This document shows, piece after piece, positions 1 to 7,406 of a DNA stretch of 47,721 nucleotides. Made by a program: the position numbers and the translations under genes. Numbering within the stretch: position 1 is the first letter of the stretch; every line of letters begins with the position of its first letter. The stretch is taken from positions 1 through 47,721 of the forward strand of contig CAMKKS010000003.1 in assembly GCA_946413485.1 (NCBI GenBank). The letters run 5' to 3'. A model generated the notes under the pieces. That model worked only from the letters and a program-made list of their open reading frames with translations, did no database searches and was not told where the DNA came from. The stretch comes from an uncultured Rickettsiales bacterium (GTDB taxonomy: Bacteria; Pseudomonadota; Alphaproteobacteria; Rickettsiales; Deianiraeaceae).

Positions 1-639
1 GTTTGTTAGAGTAAGATTTTTATTTACTCTATCAAGTAGGATGATTTTATCATTTATACAATATCCTATAATTGTTAAAATTGCCGTTAAAGTTATTAAA
101 CATACTTCAATTTGCTTAATGCTTATAAAAGTTATCGTGATAAAAACGTCAAGCAGAAGAGCGATAATTGCTGAAATGGCAAATTTCCAGTTAAATCTTG
201 CAATTATATATAAGCTAATGCATGTAAAAGCAAAAATACAAGCAAAAATACTATCTTTTATAAAAGCCTCGGTCATTTGTGGTGAAGTAAAATCAGTTGA
301 TATAATTTTTATGTTATTTTTTTTAAAATTTTTTCTAAAAATAGATAAAATGGCTTCATAATCTTCATTTGCTGTGGTTTTAAATAAGTGGTTATTATCT
401 ATTTTTTGATAATTTATTGTTGTTTTAAGTTCATTTTGAAGTTGTTTTATTGTATCTGTTATGTTGCATTTATCGCATGTTGCTTCAACAACAATGCCCC
501 CAGAAAAATCAATTCCACTGTTAAACCAAAATTTATTAATGGTAATAAATGAAATTGCTAGAATAAGGATTATAGATATAATTGCACATTGTGCATTTTT
601 GAATAAATTAATTGTACCTATCGACCATTTATTTTTCAT
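1..639 (-). CDS. secF: SecF, protein-export membrane protein (partial)
   Basis: SecF partners SecD in the proton-driven accessory complex of the Sec translocon and helps release exported proteins on the periplasmic side. The reverse-strand reading starts at ATG 639 and stays open to the window edge, giving 213 codons of the N-terminal part. Visible are a first membrane helix (about residues 14-34), then the SecF hallmark GIDFSGGIVVEA, a periplasmic stretch, a TSPQM motif before the next membrane helices, and CINDKIILLDRVNKN, which matches the DxxVxxDR motif of the family. It starts 22 bases downstream of the dnaN stop on the same strand, so dnaN and secF look like one transcript. The end lies outside the window. 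Recognition is from sequence motifs and is firm. Confidence 0.9.
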   Translation of the reverse strand, partial: MKNKWSIGTINLFKNAQCAIISIILILAISFITINKFWFNSGIDFSGGIVVEATCDKCNITDTIKQLQNELKTTINYQKIDNNHLFKTTANEDYEAILSIFRKNFKKNNIKIISTDFTSPQMTEAFIKDSIFACIFAFTCISLYIIARFNWKFAISAIIALLLDVFITITFISIKQIEVCLITLTAILTIIGYCINDKIILLDRVNKNLTLTN

Positions 640-661
640 TTTAAATTTTATTAAATATTAA

Positions 662-1780
662 TTAAGAATATCTCTCAACGACAGGCATGAAGATATACTT
701 AACACTTTCGTCATCTACTGAACGAATAATCACAGGAGTCTTTCCGTCTTCTACCTGGAATCTAACAATATTAGAAGAAATTTTGTCTAATATTTCTGAT
801 AACATTTTGTAGTTGAATGTAATTTTTAATTCTGTTTTATTATTAAATGTTGCATCCATAGAGGTTGTTGAATTATCGCCTGTTATAGAATCTTTACATG
901 CAATATCAATTTTATTACTATTTATTGTCAAATCTACACGTGCTTCCGATGAAGAAATAGCTGTTATTTTTTTTAATGTTTCTTTAAAATCAACAGTGTT
1001 TACTTCTAAAACTTTTTTATTTGTTGGTATAACAGCTTGATATTTTGGAAAGCTTCCATCAAGTAGTTTTGATGTATAAAAAATATTATCAGTAGATATT
1101 TGAATTGTATTTTCTGTATAATTAACTGTTATTTCATTATCACCTATGTCTTTTGTTATATCTTTTATAAAGTTAGCTGCTTTTTCTGGTATTAACAAAT
1201 TAGGAACTACGTCTTTTAATGTTGCTTTTCTCTCGGCAACACCAAGTCTTGTACAATCTGTTGCGACAAAATAAATTTTATTTTTTTCTTTTTCATCAGA
1301 ATGTATCATTATACAATATAAATGTGATTTTTCTGGACTTATGCAACAGAATAATGAAGACATAGCACTGCATAGATCTTGTGCTTTTATTTTGAAATTC
1401 TTTGTGTTACTATCTTCTGGCGCAATTAAACATTTACCATCCGTTTCTATTAATGCAATTTGATAGCTAATCTTATTAGAGACGGCGAGTAATTTGTTTT
1501 CATCAGTTATTGAAAATTCAATCTCTTTGCTTGATGCACTATTTACAACATTGATAAATTTTTCACCAGAAACAACAAAGTCACCTTTACCTTCTATTGT
1601 GCAGTCAAAAACTATTTTTATAAAACTTTCACCATTGCCAGCATATGCAGTAATTTTATCATCTACATTAAACAATATTCTACGTGCAGTTTCTGTGAAA
1701 CCATTTTTAACAATTGGACTTAATTTTGAGGCAATAGCTTTCATTTCTTGAGTATTAATTGTAAATTTAATTTTTTTCAT
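662..1780 (-). CDS. dnaN: DNA polymerase III beta subunit (sliding clamp)
   Basis: The beta clamp is a homodimeric ring that tethers DNA polymerase III and other repair proteins to DNA. The product is about 372 residues from ATG 1780, the usual length, with the typical start (MKKIKFTINTQEMKAI) and the clamp C-terminus (KYIFMPVVERYS, like the YVVMPM..L end of other clamps). ATG codons at 1807 and 1795 are in frame upstream and would add 5-9 residues, but 1780 gives the start typical of the family. The gene is divergent from the pseudouridine synthase at 1894 and lies upstream of secF. No Shine-Dalgarno sequence is seen before any candidate start. Confidence 0.93.
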   Translation of the reverse strand: MKKIKFTINTQEMKAIASKLSPIVKNGFTETARRILFNVDDKITAYAGNGESFIKIVFDCTIEGKGDFVVSGEKFINVVNSASSKEIEFSITDENKLLAVSNKISYQIALIETDGKCLIAPEDSNTKNFKIKAQDLCSAMSSLFCCISPEKSHLYCIMIHSDEKEKNKIYFVATDCTRLGVAERKATLKDVVPNLLIPEKAANFIKDITKDIGDNEITVNYTENTIQISTDNIFYTSKLLDGSFPKYQAVIPTNKKVLEVNTVDFKETLKKITAISSSEARVDLTINSNKIDIACKDSITGDNSTTSMDATFNNKTELKITFNYKMLSEILDKISSNIVRFQVEDGKTPVIIRSVDDESVKYIFMPVVERYS

Positions 1781-1849
1781 AAAACAGTATCTCATTAGAA
1801 ATGACAAAATATTATTTTCAATAAAAAAATAAAATATTTGTATAAAGAT

Positions 1850-1874
1850 TGATTTTTATTTTTTAAAAAAATCA
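1850..1874. repeat. Inverted repeat in the dnaN/rluC divergent intergenic region
   Basis: TGATTTTT (1850-1857) is matched by AAAAATCA (1867-1874) around a 9-base A/T loop. It lies in the 113-base region from which dnaN and the pseudouridine synthase diverge, so it is more likely an operator-like dyad or chance A/T pairing than a terminator. No function can be assigned. Confidence 0.3.
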
Positions 1875-1893
1875 GTTTAATAACGCTACATTA

Positions 1894-2910
1894 ATGATTG
1901 TTGACGATGATTATATAAATCGTAGAATTGATAAATATTTAAGAGATAATATTGGATATATACAAAGTAAAATTTGTGTTTTATCAAAACAGAAAAAAAT
2001 TTTAATAAACGATGAGCCAAAAAAATTTAATTACAGATTAAAAAAAGGAGATAATATTAATGTATTAGATGATTTTTTTGAAGATTATGTAAATAAACAC
2101 TTCCATTGTAAAAAAAAAACATCTATTGTTGGTGGTAGTTGTGATGATATTTATGATACAAAAAATAAAGGCAAAATTTCTAAATACAGCAAAGAAAGCC
2201 GTGAACAAAATAAAAAATATATTTCAAAAAATAATTACAGAAATCTACCAGTAGAAATGGTATATAAAATTAAACAATCTGTTGTTTTTGAAAATGACGA
2301 TGTTATTGTTATAAATAAACCATATGGTGTAAGCGTTCAGGGCGGAACAGGAGTAAAATATAATTTGGAAGATTATTTTTTTTTATTAAGTGAAAAAAAA
2401 CTTCGTATTGTTCACAGAATAGATAAAGACACAAGAGGGCTTTTGATACTTGCAAAGAATGTAGCAACGGCGGTAAAATTGACAGATATGTTTAGAAAAC
2501 GTGAAGTTTCTAAAAAATATTTAGCTATCTTATCTGGTATACCAATTAAAAGCAGCGGTACAATAAAAACATATATAGTTTTATCTAATAAAGATAATAT
2601 TGCAAAAAATGCTCATTCATCTGAAGAAAGAATGAATGGAAAAGAAGCCATTACTAAGTATAAAGTGATAAAAGTAAATAAAAATAATAATACATCTTTG
2701 GTTGAATTTTTTCCATTAACAGGTCGAAAACATCAAATTCGTTTACATTCTCAATATATTAAATGTCCAATCGTTGGTGATGAAAAATATGGTTTTGAAA
2801 AAAAGAAAAACAAAAAATTACAACTTTTTGCCGTTGAAATAGACGCAAGCCCGATTATTAAAATTAAGCTCGAAGAGAAAGATTTAAAAAAAATGATTGA
2901 TTTTGACTAA
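1894..2910 (+). CDS. rluC: RluC/RluD-family 23S rRNA pseudouridine synthase
   Basis: This enzyme converts selected uridines in large-subunit rRNA to pseudouridine. The 338-residue product has an N-terminal S4-like RNA-binding domain (about 1-60), then a Lys/Ser-rich linker (about 70-125) that looks expanded, then the catalytic domain. The catalytic motif is HRIDKDTRG, with the expected nucleophile Asp177. The C-terminal part carries FPLTGRKHQIRLH, also typical of the RluA family. RluC and RluD cannot be separated with certainty by eye; the S4 domain and overall length favour RluC. The start is ATG 1894, the first in frame. The gene is divergent from dnaN. Confidence 0.85.
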   Translation: MIVDDDYINRRIDKYLRDNIGYIQSKICVLSKQKKILINDEPKKFNYRLKKGDNINVLDDFFEDYVNKHFHCKKKTSIVGGSCDDIYDTKNKGKISKYSKESREQNKKYISKNNYRNLPVEMVYKIKQSVVFENDDVIVINKPYGVSVQGGTGVKYNLEDYFFLLSEKKLRIVHRIDKDTRGLLILAKNVATAVKLTDMFRKREVSKKYLAILSGIPIKSSGTIKTYIVLSNKDNIAKNAHSSEERMNGKEAITKYKVIKVNKNNNTSLVEFFPLTGRKHQIRLHSQYIKCPIVGDEKYGFEKKKNKKLQLFAVEIDASPIIKIKLEEKDLKKMIDFD

Positions 2911-2967
2911 AATCTTAATTGTTTTTGTGACTTCCATTATTATTTAATTATACAATAATAAAAATAT

Positions 2968-3294
2968 ATGGAATATCCTGATAAAAGAGTAAATAGAAAG
3001 AAAATAAAAAAGTTTTCAAAAATTAAGCAAAAAGTTAAACAAATAAAATTAAATTATACACGTTTTGGAGTTGATCCTGTAAGAAATATTTTCGCAATTA
3101 ATTCACTTGGAGCAACAATAGTTATTTCAACTATTTTATATATTTATATTGCTGGTATTTTAAGTTTGTTTTTTCCAGAATCTAATTTTCATTTTATGAG
3201 AGAGACTATGAGAATTTTAGAATGTATTTCAATATCAATTGTTTCCTATTTTTTTGGTGGAATTTTTAAAAATGATAAAATAAAAAAAGATTAA
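2968..3294 (+). CDS. Small hypothetical membrane protein
   Basis: I do not recognise this 108-residue protein. The first 45 residues are strongly basic (many Lys/Arg), followed by a hydrophobic helix at about 47-70 and a second at about 85-100, then a short basic tail. This suggests a small two-helix inner-membrane protein with its basic N-terminus in the cytoplasm. It is 57 bases after the pseudouridine synthase on the same strand. Its TAA stop directly abuts the stop of the convergent gene at 3295, with no room for a terminator. Length and lack of stops support a real gene, but the function is unknown. Confidence 0.55.
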   Translation: MEYPDKRVNRKKIKKFSKIKQKVKQIKLNYTRFGVDPVRNIFAINSLGATIVISTILYIYIAGILSLFFPESNFHFMRETMRILECISISIVSYFFGGIFKNDKIKKD

Positions 3295-3753
3295 TTATCG
3301 TGAAAGATTTTTATCTTTGCTTTTAACTTCTTTAATTGTTTCATCGTCATTTACTTCTTTAAGTAAAAAGACAATATTTTGCAATTTAGCGATATACATA
3401 TTTTTTATGATTGTTTCGTTGAATTTGTCAACATCCTTTCCTAAAACGCATGCAATTATTTCACGATATTTGTAAAAATCAAAATCATTGTTTTTTAATA
3501 CTTTTATTTCTTTTTCAATTTTATTAACAAAAGCTTCAATTTTATTATCATCGGATAAAAAATCAAATGATCGCCAATTTTTTATTGGAGTTTTTGTTAG
3601 AAGATATATGCGTTTGTATATATTTGTTCGAAAGTTTGATAAAATATTTATAGCATCTTTGACTTCTTTTTTTTTGATATTATTTGGTAAGTAATTTTGT
3701 TTTTTATCTGTTAATTTTCTTGTACTTTGAATATAATTTATATTCATATACAT
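3295..3753 (-). CDS. Hypothetical protein, helical and soluble
   Basis: This is a 152-residue protein with no recognised domain. It is rich in Lys, Asn, Asp and Ile, has no membrane segment or signal peptide, and looks largely alpha-helical, with charged amphipathic stretches around residues 28-50 and 75-130. The start is ATG 3753, or ATG 3747 two codons later. It lies downstream of the M23 peptidase gene on the same strand (37 bases apart) and may be cotranscribed with it. Confidence 0.5.
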   Translation of the reverse strand: MYMNINYIQSTRKLTDKKQNYLPNNIKKKEVKDAINILSNFRTNIYKRIYLLTKTPIKNWRSFDFLSDDNKIEAFVNKIEKEIKVLKNNDFDFYKYREIIACVLGKDVDKFNETIIKNMYIAKLQNIVFLLKEVNDDETIKEVKSKDKNLSR

Positions 3754-3790
3754 TATTTTAATTTTTTTTTATGTAAATGCAAATTAAAAA

Positions 3791-5104
3791 TTAATCTTTT
3801 AAAATATTGTCAATGTTTGCTACAAAAATTCTAAATTCAGGTATTTTAGATTGACTAAGTTTTTTTATTTCAACGGCATTTATAGTTTGTGGGTTTATAT
3901 GTTTTCCATATCGTATAACTTCATAGTGCAAATGTGGACCTGTTGCAAGTCCTGTTTTACCTACATATCCTATAACTTGTCTTTGTTTAACTCGTTGTCC
4001 AACTTTTACATTAGCAAAACGAGACATATGAGCATATTTTGTAGAATATTCACGATTATGTTTAATAAGCACATAATTACCATAGTCATGATCGGTTGTT
4101 TTTTGTAAAATAACACCATCGCCAGCGGCATAAATTGGCGTACCGGTCGGCGCAGCCATGTCAACGCCTTTGTGTGCACGTGTATAACCTAAAATTGGAT
4201 GTTTTCTTTTTTTTTGAAAACCACTTGTAATTCTAGCACCGTCGATAGGTGTTTTTAGTAATTTTTTCTGAATAGATCTTCCATTTCTATCGTAAAAATT
4301 GCCATTAAAATTGAATATTTCATAATTTTTTTTTCTTAAAATTAAATTTGTATATAAGACTTTTTCTTCAATTATATCACCATCGCCATCCTTTGTTGTT
4401 TTTAAAACAAATATAAATTTATCATTGCGATGTAGGTCGTGTTGAAAATCAATTAAAAATGTGTATTCATTCAAAACATTATATAATGTAGATATTCTTA
4501 TACCGCTTATAACAGCATCAGTAAATAAATTACTTTTAATTTCACCGCTCACGACTCTATTATTGATAATAAGTTTTGGCATTTCTCTTTGAAAAACATA
4601 ACCACTATCGTTTTTCTCGATTATATATTTAACGCCCTTTTGGGTCTTAAAAGATAATTTTGTTATTGTTTTGTTTTCAACGGTTTTTTTCATTTTTGGA
4701 CGTGTTTTATGTTTTCCTGTTTCTTGCAAGATAGTTTCGGAGTTATATAAAATATTAAAAGATTGTTTTTTTTGAAGTGTTTTAAGATTAATTTTTTTAT
4801 TAAGTAAAGACATGACTTCATTTATGCTTTCTTGTGAAAAACCAGCATTTTTTAGAGTGTAAGATAAGTTATCTTTTTCGCCTAATTTAATATTTTTTTC
4901 ACCGCTTCCGTAAACTTTGAATTCTCTATTTTTAGACAAAAGATAATTATCGTCGTTCATAAACATTTCATTTTTGCCAAAATTATTGTAGTTTGATAAA
5001 TAGCTAGAGACGGTAAATTTAAAGATTAATATAAATATAGCAATACAAACAACAAAACCGACAAAAGAATGAATACTTATTTTAAAAAAATTTTTTATCC
5101 GCAT
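3791..5104 (-). CDS. M23-family peptidoglycan endopeptidase (MepM/LytM-like)
   Basis: Predicted zinc metallopeptidase that cleaves peptide cross-links in peptidoglycan, anchored in the inner membrane and acting in the periplasm. Of 437 residues, the N-terminus has one membrane helix (about 12-34) and the middle is a long periplasmic region resembling the OapA/Csd3-type N-domain of M23 proteins. The C-terminal LytM domain (about 295-405) carries all metal and catalytic positions: His311 and Asp315 in HKGVD, His359 in YAHM, and His391/His393 in HLHYE. It should therefore be an active enzyme, not one of the degenerate EnvC/NlpD activators. It implies that the bacterium keeps at least some peptidoglycan. 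The start is ATG 5104. Confidence 0.88.
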   Translation of the reverse strand: MRIKNFFKISIHSFVGFVVCIAIFILIFKFTVSSYLSNYNNFGKNEMFMNDDNYLLSKNREFKVYGSGEKNIKLGEKDNLSYTLKNAGFSQESINEVMSLLNKKINLKTLQKKQSFNILYNSETILQETGKHKTRPKMKKTVENKTITKLSFKTQKGVKYIIEKNDSGYVFQREMPKLIINNRVVSGEIKSNLFTDAVISGIRISTLYNVLNEYTFLIDFQHDLHRNDKFIFVLKTTKDGDGDIIEEKVLYTNLILRKKNYEIFNFNGNFYDRNGRSIQKKLLKTPIDGARITSGFQKKRKHPILGYTRAHKGVDMAAPTGTPIYAAGDGVILQKTTDHDYGNYVLIKHNREYSTKYAHMSRFANVKVGQRVKQRQVIGYVGKTGLATGPHLHYEVIRYGKHINPQTINAVEIKKLSQSKIPEFRIFVANIDNILKD

Positions 5105-5114
5105 AAAATTAATA

Positions 5115-5198
5115 TTAATTAATCATTGATACAACACCAGTAATTAAAAATGATAAAACTATTATTACAGCTATCAATTTTGAAAAAAAGCTAATCAT
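5115..5198 (-). CDS. Possible 27-residue membrane micro-ORF
   Basis: ATG 5198 opens a 27-codon frame that ends 10 bases before the M23 peptidase start, on the same strand. The product reads as one hydrophobic helix (LIAVIIVLSFLITGVV) with a Ser/Lys N-terminus. Its spacing to the next gene suggests a cotranscribed membrane peptide. Short A/T-rich frames of this kind also arise by chance, and no homologue is recognised. The frame stays open upstream of the ATG for 15 more codons. Confidence 0.25.
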   Translation of the reverse strand: MISFFSKLIAVIIVLSFLITGVVSMIN

Positions 5199-5273
5199 GT
5201 TATTAATTGTATATATGCTTAATTTATAAAAATCAACTTTAATTTAAATATAGCAATTATAGTCAATTTTGTC

Positions 5274-5331
5274 ATTGACAATAAAAAAAGTTGTTTTTTA
5301 TTATTGACAATAAAAAAAGTTGTTTTTAATT
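5274..5331 (+). repeat. Tandem 29-bp duplication upstream of rplK
   Basis: Two 29-base units (5274-5302 and 5303-5331) differ at one position. Each begins with ATTGACAATAA and continues into an A-tract, GTTG and a T-tract. Each unit therefore carries a -35-like TTGACA (5275-5280 and 5304-5309). The array sits directly in front of the ribosomal protein/RNA polymerase operon and ends 7 bases before its start codon. Confidence 0.85.
5275..5304 (+). promoter_or_regulatory. Predicted sigma-70 promoter of the rplK-rpoC operon
   Basis: TTGACA (5275-5280), an 18-base spacer and TATTAT (5299-5304) fit a housekeeping promoter and predict a leader of about 28 bases before ATG 5339. The second repeat copy supplies another TTGACA (5304-5309), but its -10 position (around 5327-5333, TAATTA/AATTAT) is poor. 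If used, it would give an almost leaderless transcript. The first TTGACA also overlaps a 13-bp palindrome, TTGTCATTGACAA (5269-5281). Confidence 0.55.
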
Positions 5332-5338
5332 ATTTCTA

Positions 5339-5770
5339 ATGGCTAAAAAAGTTTTAGCATTAATAAAATTACAAATTGAAGCAGGTAAAGCAAATCCAGC
5401 GCCACCAATCGGTTCGGCTCTAGGACAAAGACAAGTTAATATAATGGAATTTTGTAAACAATTCAATGAAAGAACAAAGGATACTCCTGGCTTACCATGT
5501 CCAACCATAATAACTGTTTATGAAGATAAAACTTTTGATTTTATTGTTAAAAAACCACCAATGACTTTTTTTGTTAAGAAGTTAGCAAAAATAACATCTG
5601 GTTCTAAAACGCCAGGTAGAGCAGCAGATATAGCAACTGTTAAAAAAAGTGATGTTTTAAAACTTATGGAAGAAAAGATTTGTGATTTAAATTGTTTTGG
5701 AAATCTTGAATCTGCTTTTAGAATGTTTGTTGGCAGTGCAAAGTCAATGGGTGTTAAAGTTGAAGAATAG
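5339..5770 (+). CDS. rplK: 50S ribosomal protein L11
   Basis: L11 binds the GTPase-associated centre of 23S rRNA. The 143-residue product has the full family length and characteristic stretches (PAPPIGSALGQRQVNIMEFCKQFN near the N-terminus; KSMGVKVEE at the C-terminus). It opens the L11-L1-L10-L7/L12-RpoB-RpoC operon. In most bacteria secE and nusG stand just upstream, but neither is present here. No Shine-Dalgarno sequence is visible before ATG 5339. Confidence 0.97.
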   Translation: MAKKVLALIKLQIEAGKANPAPPIGSALGQRQVNIMEFCKQFNERTKDTPGLPCPTIITVYEDKTFDFIVKKPPMTFFVKKLAKITSGSKTPGRAADIATVKKSDVLKLMEEKICDLNCFGNLESAFRMFVGSAKSMGVKVEE

Positions 5771-5774
5771 TATT

Positions 5775-6479
5775 ATGACAAAGAGAATGAAAAAGGCTTA
5801 CAGTTTATATAATAAAGAAGATTACTATACAATAAATGATGCTGTTGAAATACTTATGAAATATAATAAAGAAGCTGGTGCTAAATTTGACGAATCTGTT
5901 GATGCTTCTATTAAACTAGGTGTAGATACAGACAAACCAGATCAAAATATTAAAAGTTTTGTTGAATTGCCTCATGGTAATGGAAAAAAAGCAAAAATAA
6001 TTGTTTTTGCAAATGATAGTAATGTAGATAAAGCATTATCATTGGGTGTCATTGCAGCCGGCGGTGATGATTTAATTGACAAAGTGCTTCGTGGCGATGT
6101 TGCCGATTTTGACAAAGTTGTCGCAACTACGGCGATGATGCCTAAACTTACAAAAATAGCAAAAATTTTAGGTCCAAAAGGTTTAATGCCTAGTGCAAAA
6201 TTAGGAACTATTGTAAATGGTGATGTTACGCCGGTTGTAAAATCTTTATTAAAAGGTAGATCAAACTTTAAAACAGAAAAAGATGGCTGTATAAAATTAG
6301 GTATTGGAAAAATATCATTTGGAAAAGATAAGATTATTGAAAATTTAAAAGAGATTTTATCTGTTATAAAACAATTACGTCCAGCGAATGTTAAAGCAAA
6401 TTATTTTAATAGTGTTGTTTTAAGTACAACTATGGGTGTTGGTATAAAAGTTAAAATGAGCGAAGTATATTCAATATGA
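5775..6479 (+). CDS. rplA: 50S ribosomal protein L1
   Basis: L1 forms the mobile L1 stalk near the ribosomal E site and can act as a translational repressor of its own operon. The 234-residue product has the family's KILGPKGLMPSAKLGT segment and the DKPDQNIKSFVELPHG region. The frame is open upstream to 5697 inside rplK, but MTKRMKKAYSLYNKEDYYTIND from ATG 5775 is the natural L1 start, 4 bases after the rplK stop. The TGA stop overlaps the rplJ start codon (ATGA). Confidence 0.97.
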   Translation: MTKRMKKAYSLYNKEDYYTINDAVEILMKYNKEAGAKFDESVDASIKLGVDTDKPDQNIKSFVELPHGNGKKAKIIVFANDSNVDKALSLGVIAAGGDDLIDKVLRGDVADFDKVVATTAMMPKLTKIAKILGPKGLMPSAKLGTIVNGDVTPVVKSLLKGRSNFKTEKDGCIKLGIGKISFGKDKIIENLKEILSVIKQLRPANVKANYFNSVVLSTTMGVGIKVKMSEVYSI

Positions 6480-6967
6480 AAGAAAAAAAAGATATTATAA
6501 AAGAAATTAATGAACTTTATAGCAACAATAATTATGCTGTTGTTGTAGATTTTAAAGGATTAAATTCAGTTGATACTACGGCTTTTCGTAGCGATTTACA
6601 AACAAAGTGTAATTGTAAATTTCATGTCGTTAAAAATACGTTAAATAAAATAGCTTCAAAAGGAACAGAATTTGAAAAGAATATAAGCCTAAAAGGTCAA
6701 TGTGGCGTAGTTTTTTGTAATGATATATTGAATGTTTCAAAAGTTATTAATGAATTTTGTTTCAAAACACAAAGAGTTAAATTAGTGGCTTGTTTTAATA
6801 AAAGTGATGTTATTAGTGCAGAAAGAGTTAAAGAATTGGCATTATTACCATCTATAGAAGTTTTAAGAACAAAATTATTATATGTTTTGAATTCCGTTGC
6901 TACATCGGTTGTGCGTGCAATGGCTGAAAGAATAAAACAACAAGGAGGCGAAGTAAAAAGCGAATAA
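6476..6967 (+). CDS. rplJ: 50S ribosomal protein L10
   Basis: L10 anchors the L7/L12 dimers to the ribosome and, with them, often autoregulates the operon. The 163-residue product starts with the typical Lys/Glu-rich N-terminus, followed by [19 protein letters not shown] and [13 protein letters not shown], and ends in the helix that binds L12 dimers. Its start overlaps the rplA stop by four bases, which suggests translational coupling. No separate L10 leader structure can be recognised, because rplJ is buried inside the operon. Confidence 0.95.
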   Translation: MKEKKDIIKEINELYSNNNYAVVVDFKGLNSVDTTAFRSDLQTKCNCKFHVVKNTLNKIASKGTEFEKNISLKGQCGVVFCNDILNVSKVINEFCFKTQRVKLVACFNKSDVISAERVKELALLPSIEVLRTKLLYVLNSVATSVVRAMAERIKQQGGEVKSE

Positions 6968-6998
6968 TTGTTGTTTATGTTGTGTTGTGTTTTTGTTT

Positions 6999-7376
6999 AT
7001 GAGTGATTTGAATGAAATTGTAAAGACTTTATCTGATTTAACAGTTGAAGATACTGCAAACTTAGTTAAGTTGTTAGAAGAAAAGTGGGGTGTTTCGGCC
7101 GCTGCTCCTGTTGCTGTTGCAGCAAGTGGTAATGCTGGTGGTTCAGCTGATGCAGGTGCGGAAAAATCTTCATTTAATGTTGTTCTAGCTTCAGCAGGTG
7201 CTAGTAAAATAGCAGTTATAAAAGTTGTTAGAGAAATTACAGGTTTAGGCTTAGGTGAGGCTAAAACAATGGTTGAAAGTGCACCAAAAGAAGTTAAAAC
7301 CGGTGTCGATAAAGCAACAGCTGAAGAAATAAAGAAAAAATTAGAAGAAGCTGGTGCAACAGTAGAATTGAAATAA
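6999..7376 (+). CDS. rplL: 50S ribosomal protein L7/L12
   Basis: L7/L12 is the multicopy stalk protein that recruits and stimulates translational GTPases. The 125-residue product has an N-terminal dimerisation helix ([18 protein letters not shown]), an Ala/Gly-rich hinge (about 37-55) and the conserved C-terminal domain with [20 protein letters not shown]. An ATG at 6987 is in frame, but ATG 6999 gives the family start. The 31-base gap from rplJ is unusually T- and G-rich. Confidence 0.97.
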   Translation: MSDLNEIVKTLSDLTVEDTANLVKLLEEKWGVSAAAPVAVAASGNAGGSADAGAEKSSFNVVLASAGASKIAVIKVVREITGLGLGEAKTMVESAPKEVKTGVDKATAEEIKKKLEEAGATVELK

Positions 7377-7406
7377 TTCTATTTTTTAGTATTTATTGGG
7401 AATTGT

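Noticed and set aside
41-361. Plus-strand open frame over the left edge
   Set aside because: The opposite strand encodes SecF with clear motifs (DFSGGI and NDKIILLDR), so this frame is a shadow.
461-661. Plus-strand open frame of 66 codons
   Set aside because: It overlaps the N-terminus of secF on the other strand and shows no protein-like pattern.
1850-1874. Hairpin as an intrinsic terminator
   Set aside because: It lies between two divergent genes, where no transcript should end, and the stem is only A/T-rich with no G/C clamp.
5115-5198. Reading the 27-codon frame as a remnant of secE
   Set aside because: It is on the opposite strand to rplK, too short, and lacks the basic region and conserved Trp-Pro part of SecE; only a generic hydrophobic helix is shared.
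5697-5774. Upstream extension of rplA inside rplK
   Set aside because: The 26 extra residues lie within rplK, and the natural L1 N-terminus begins at ATG 5775.
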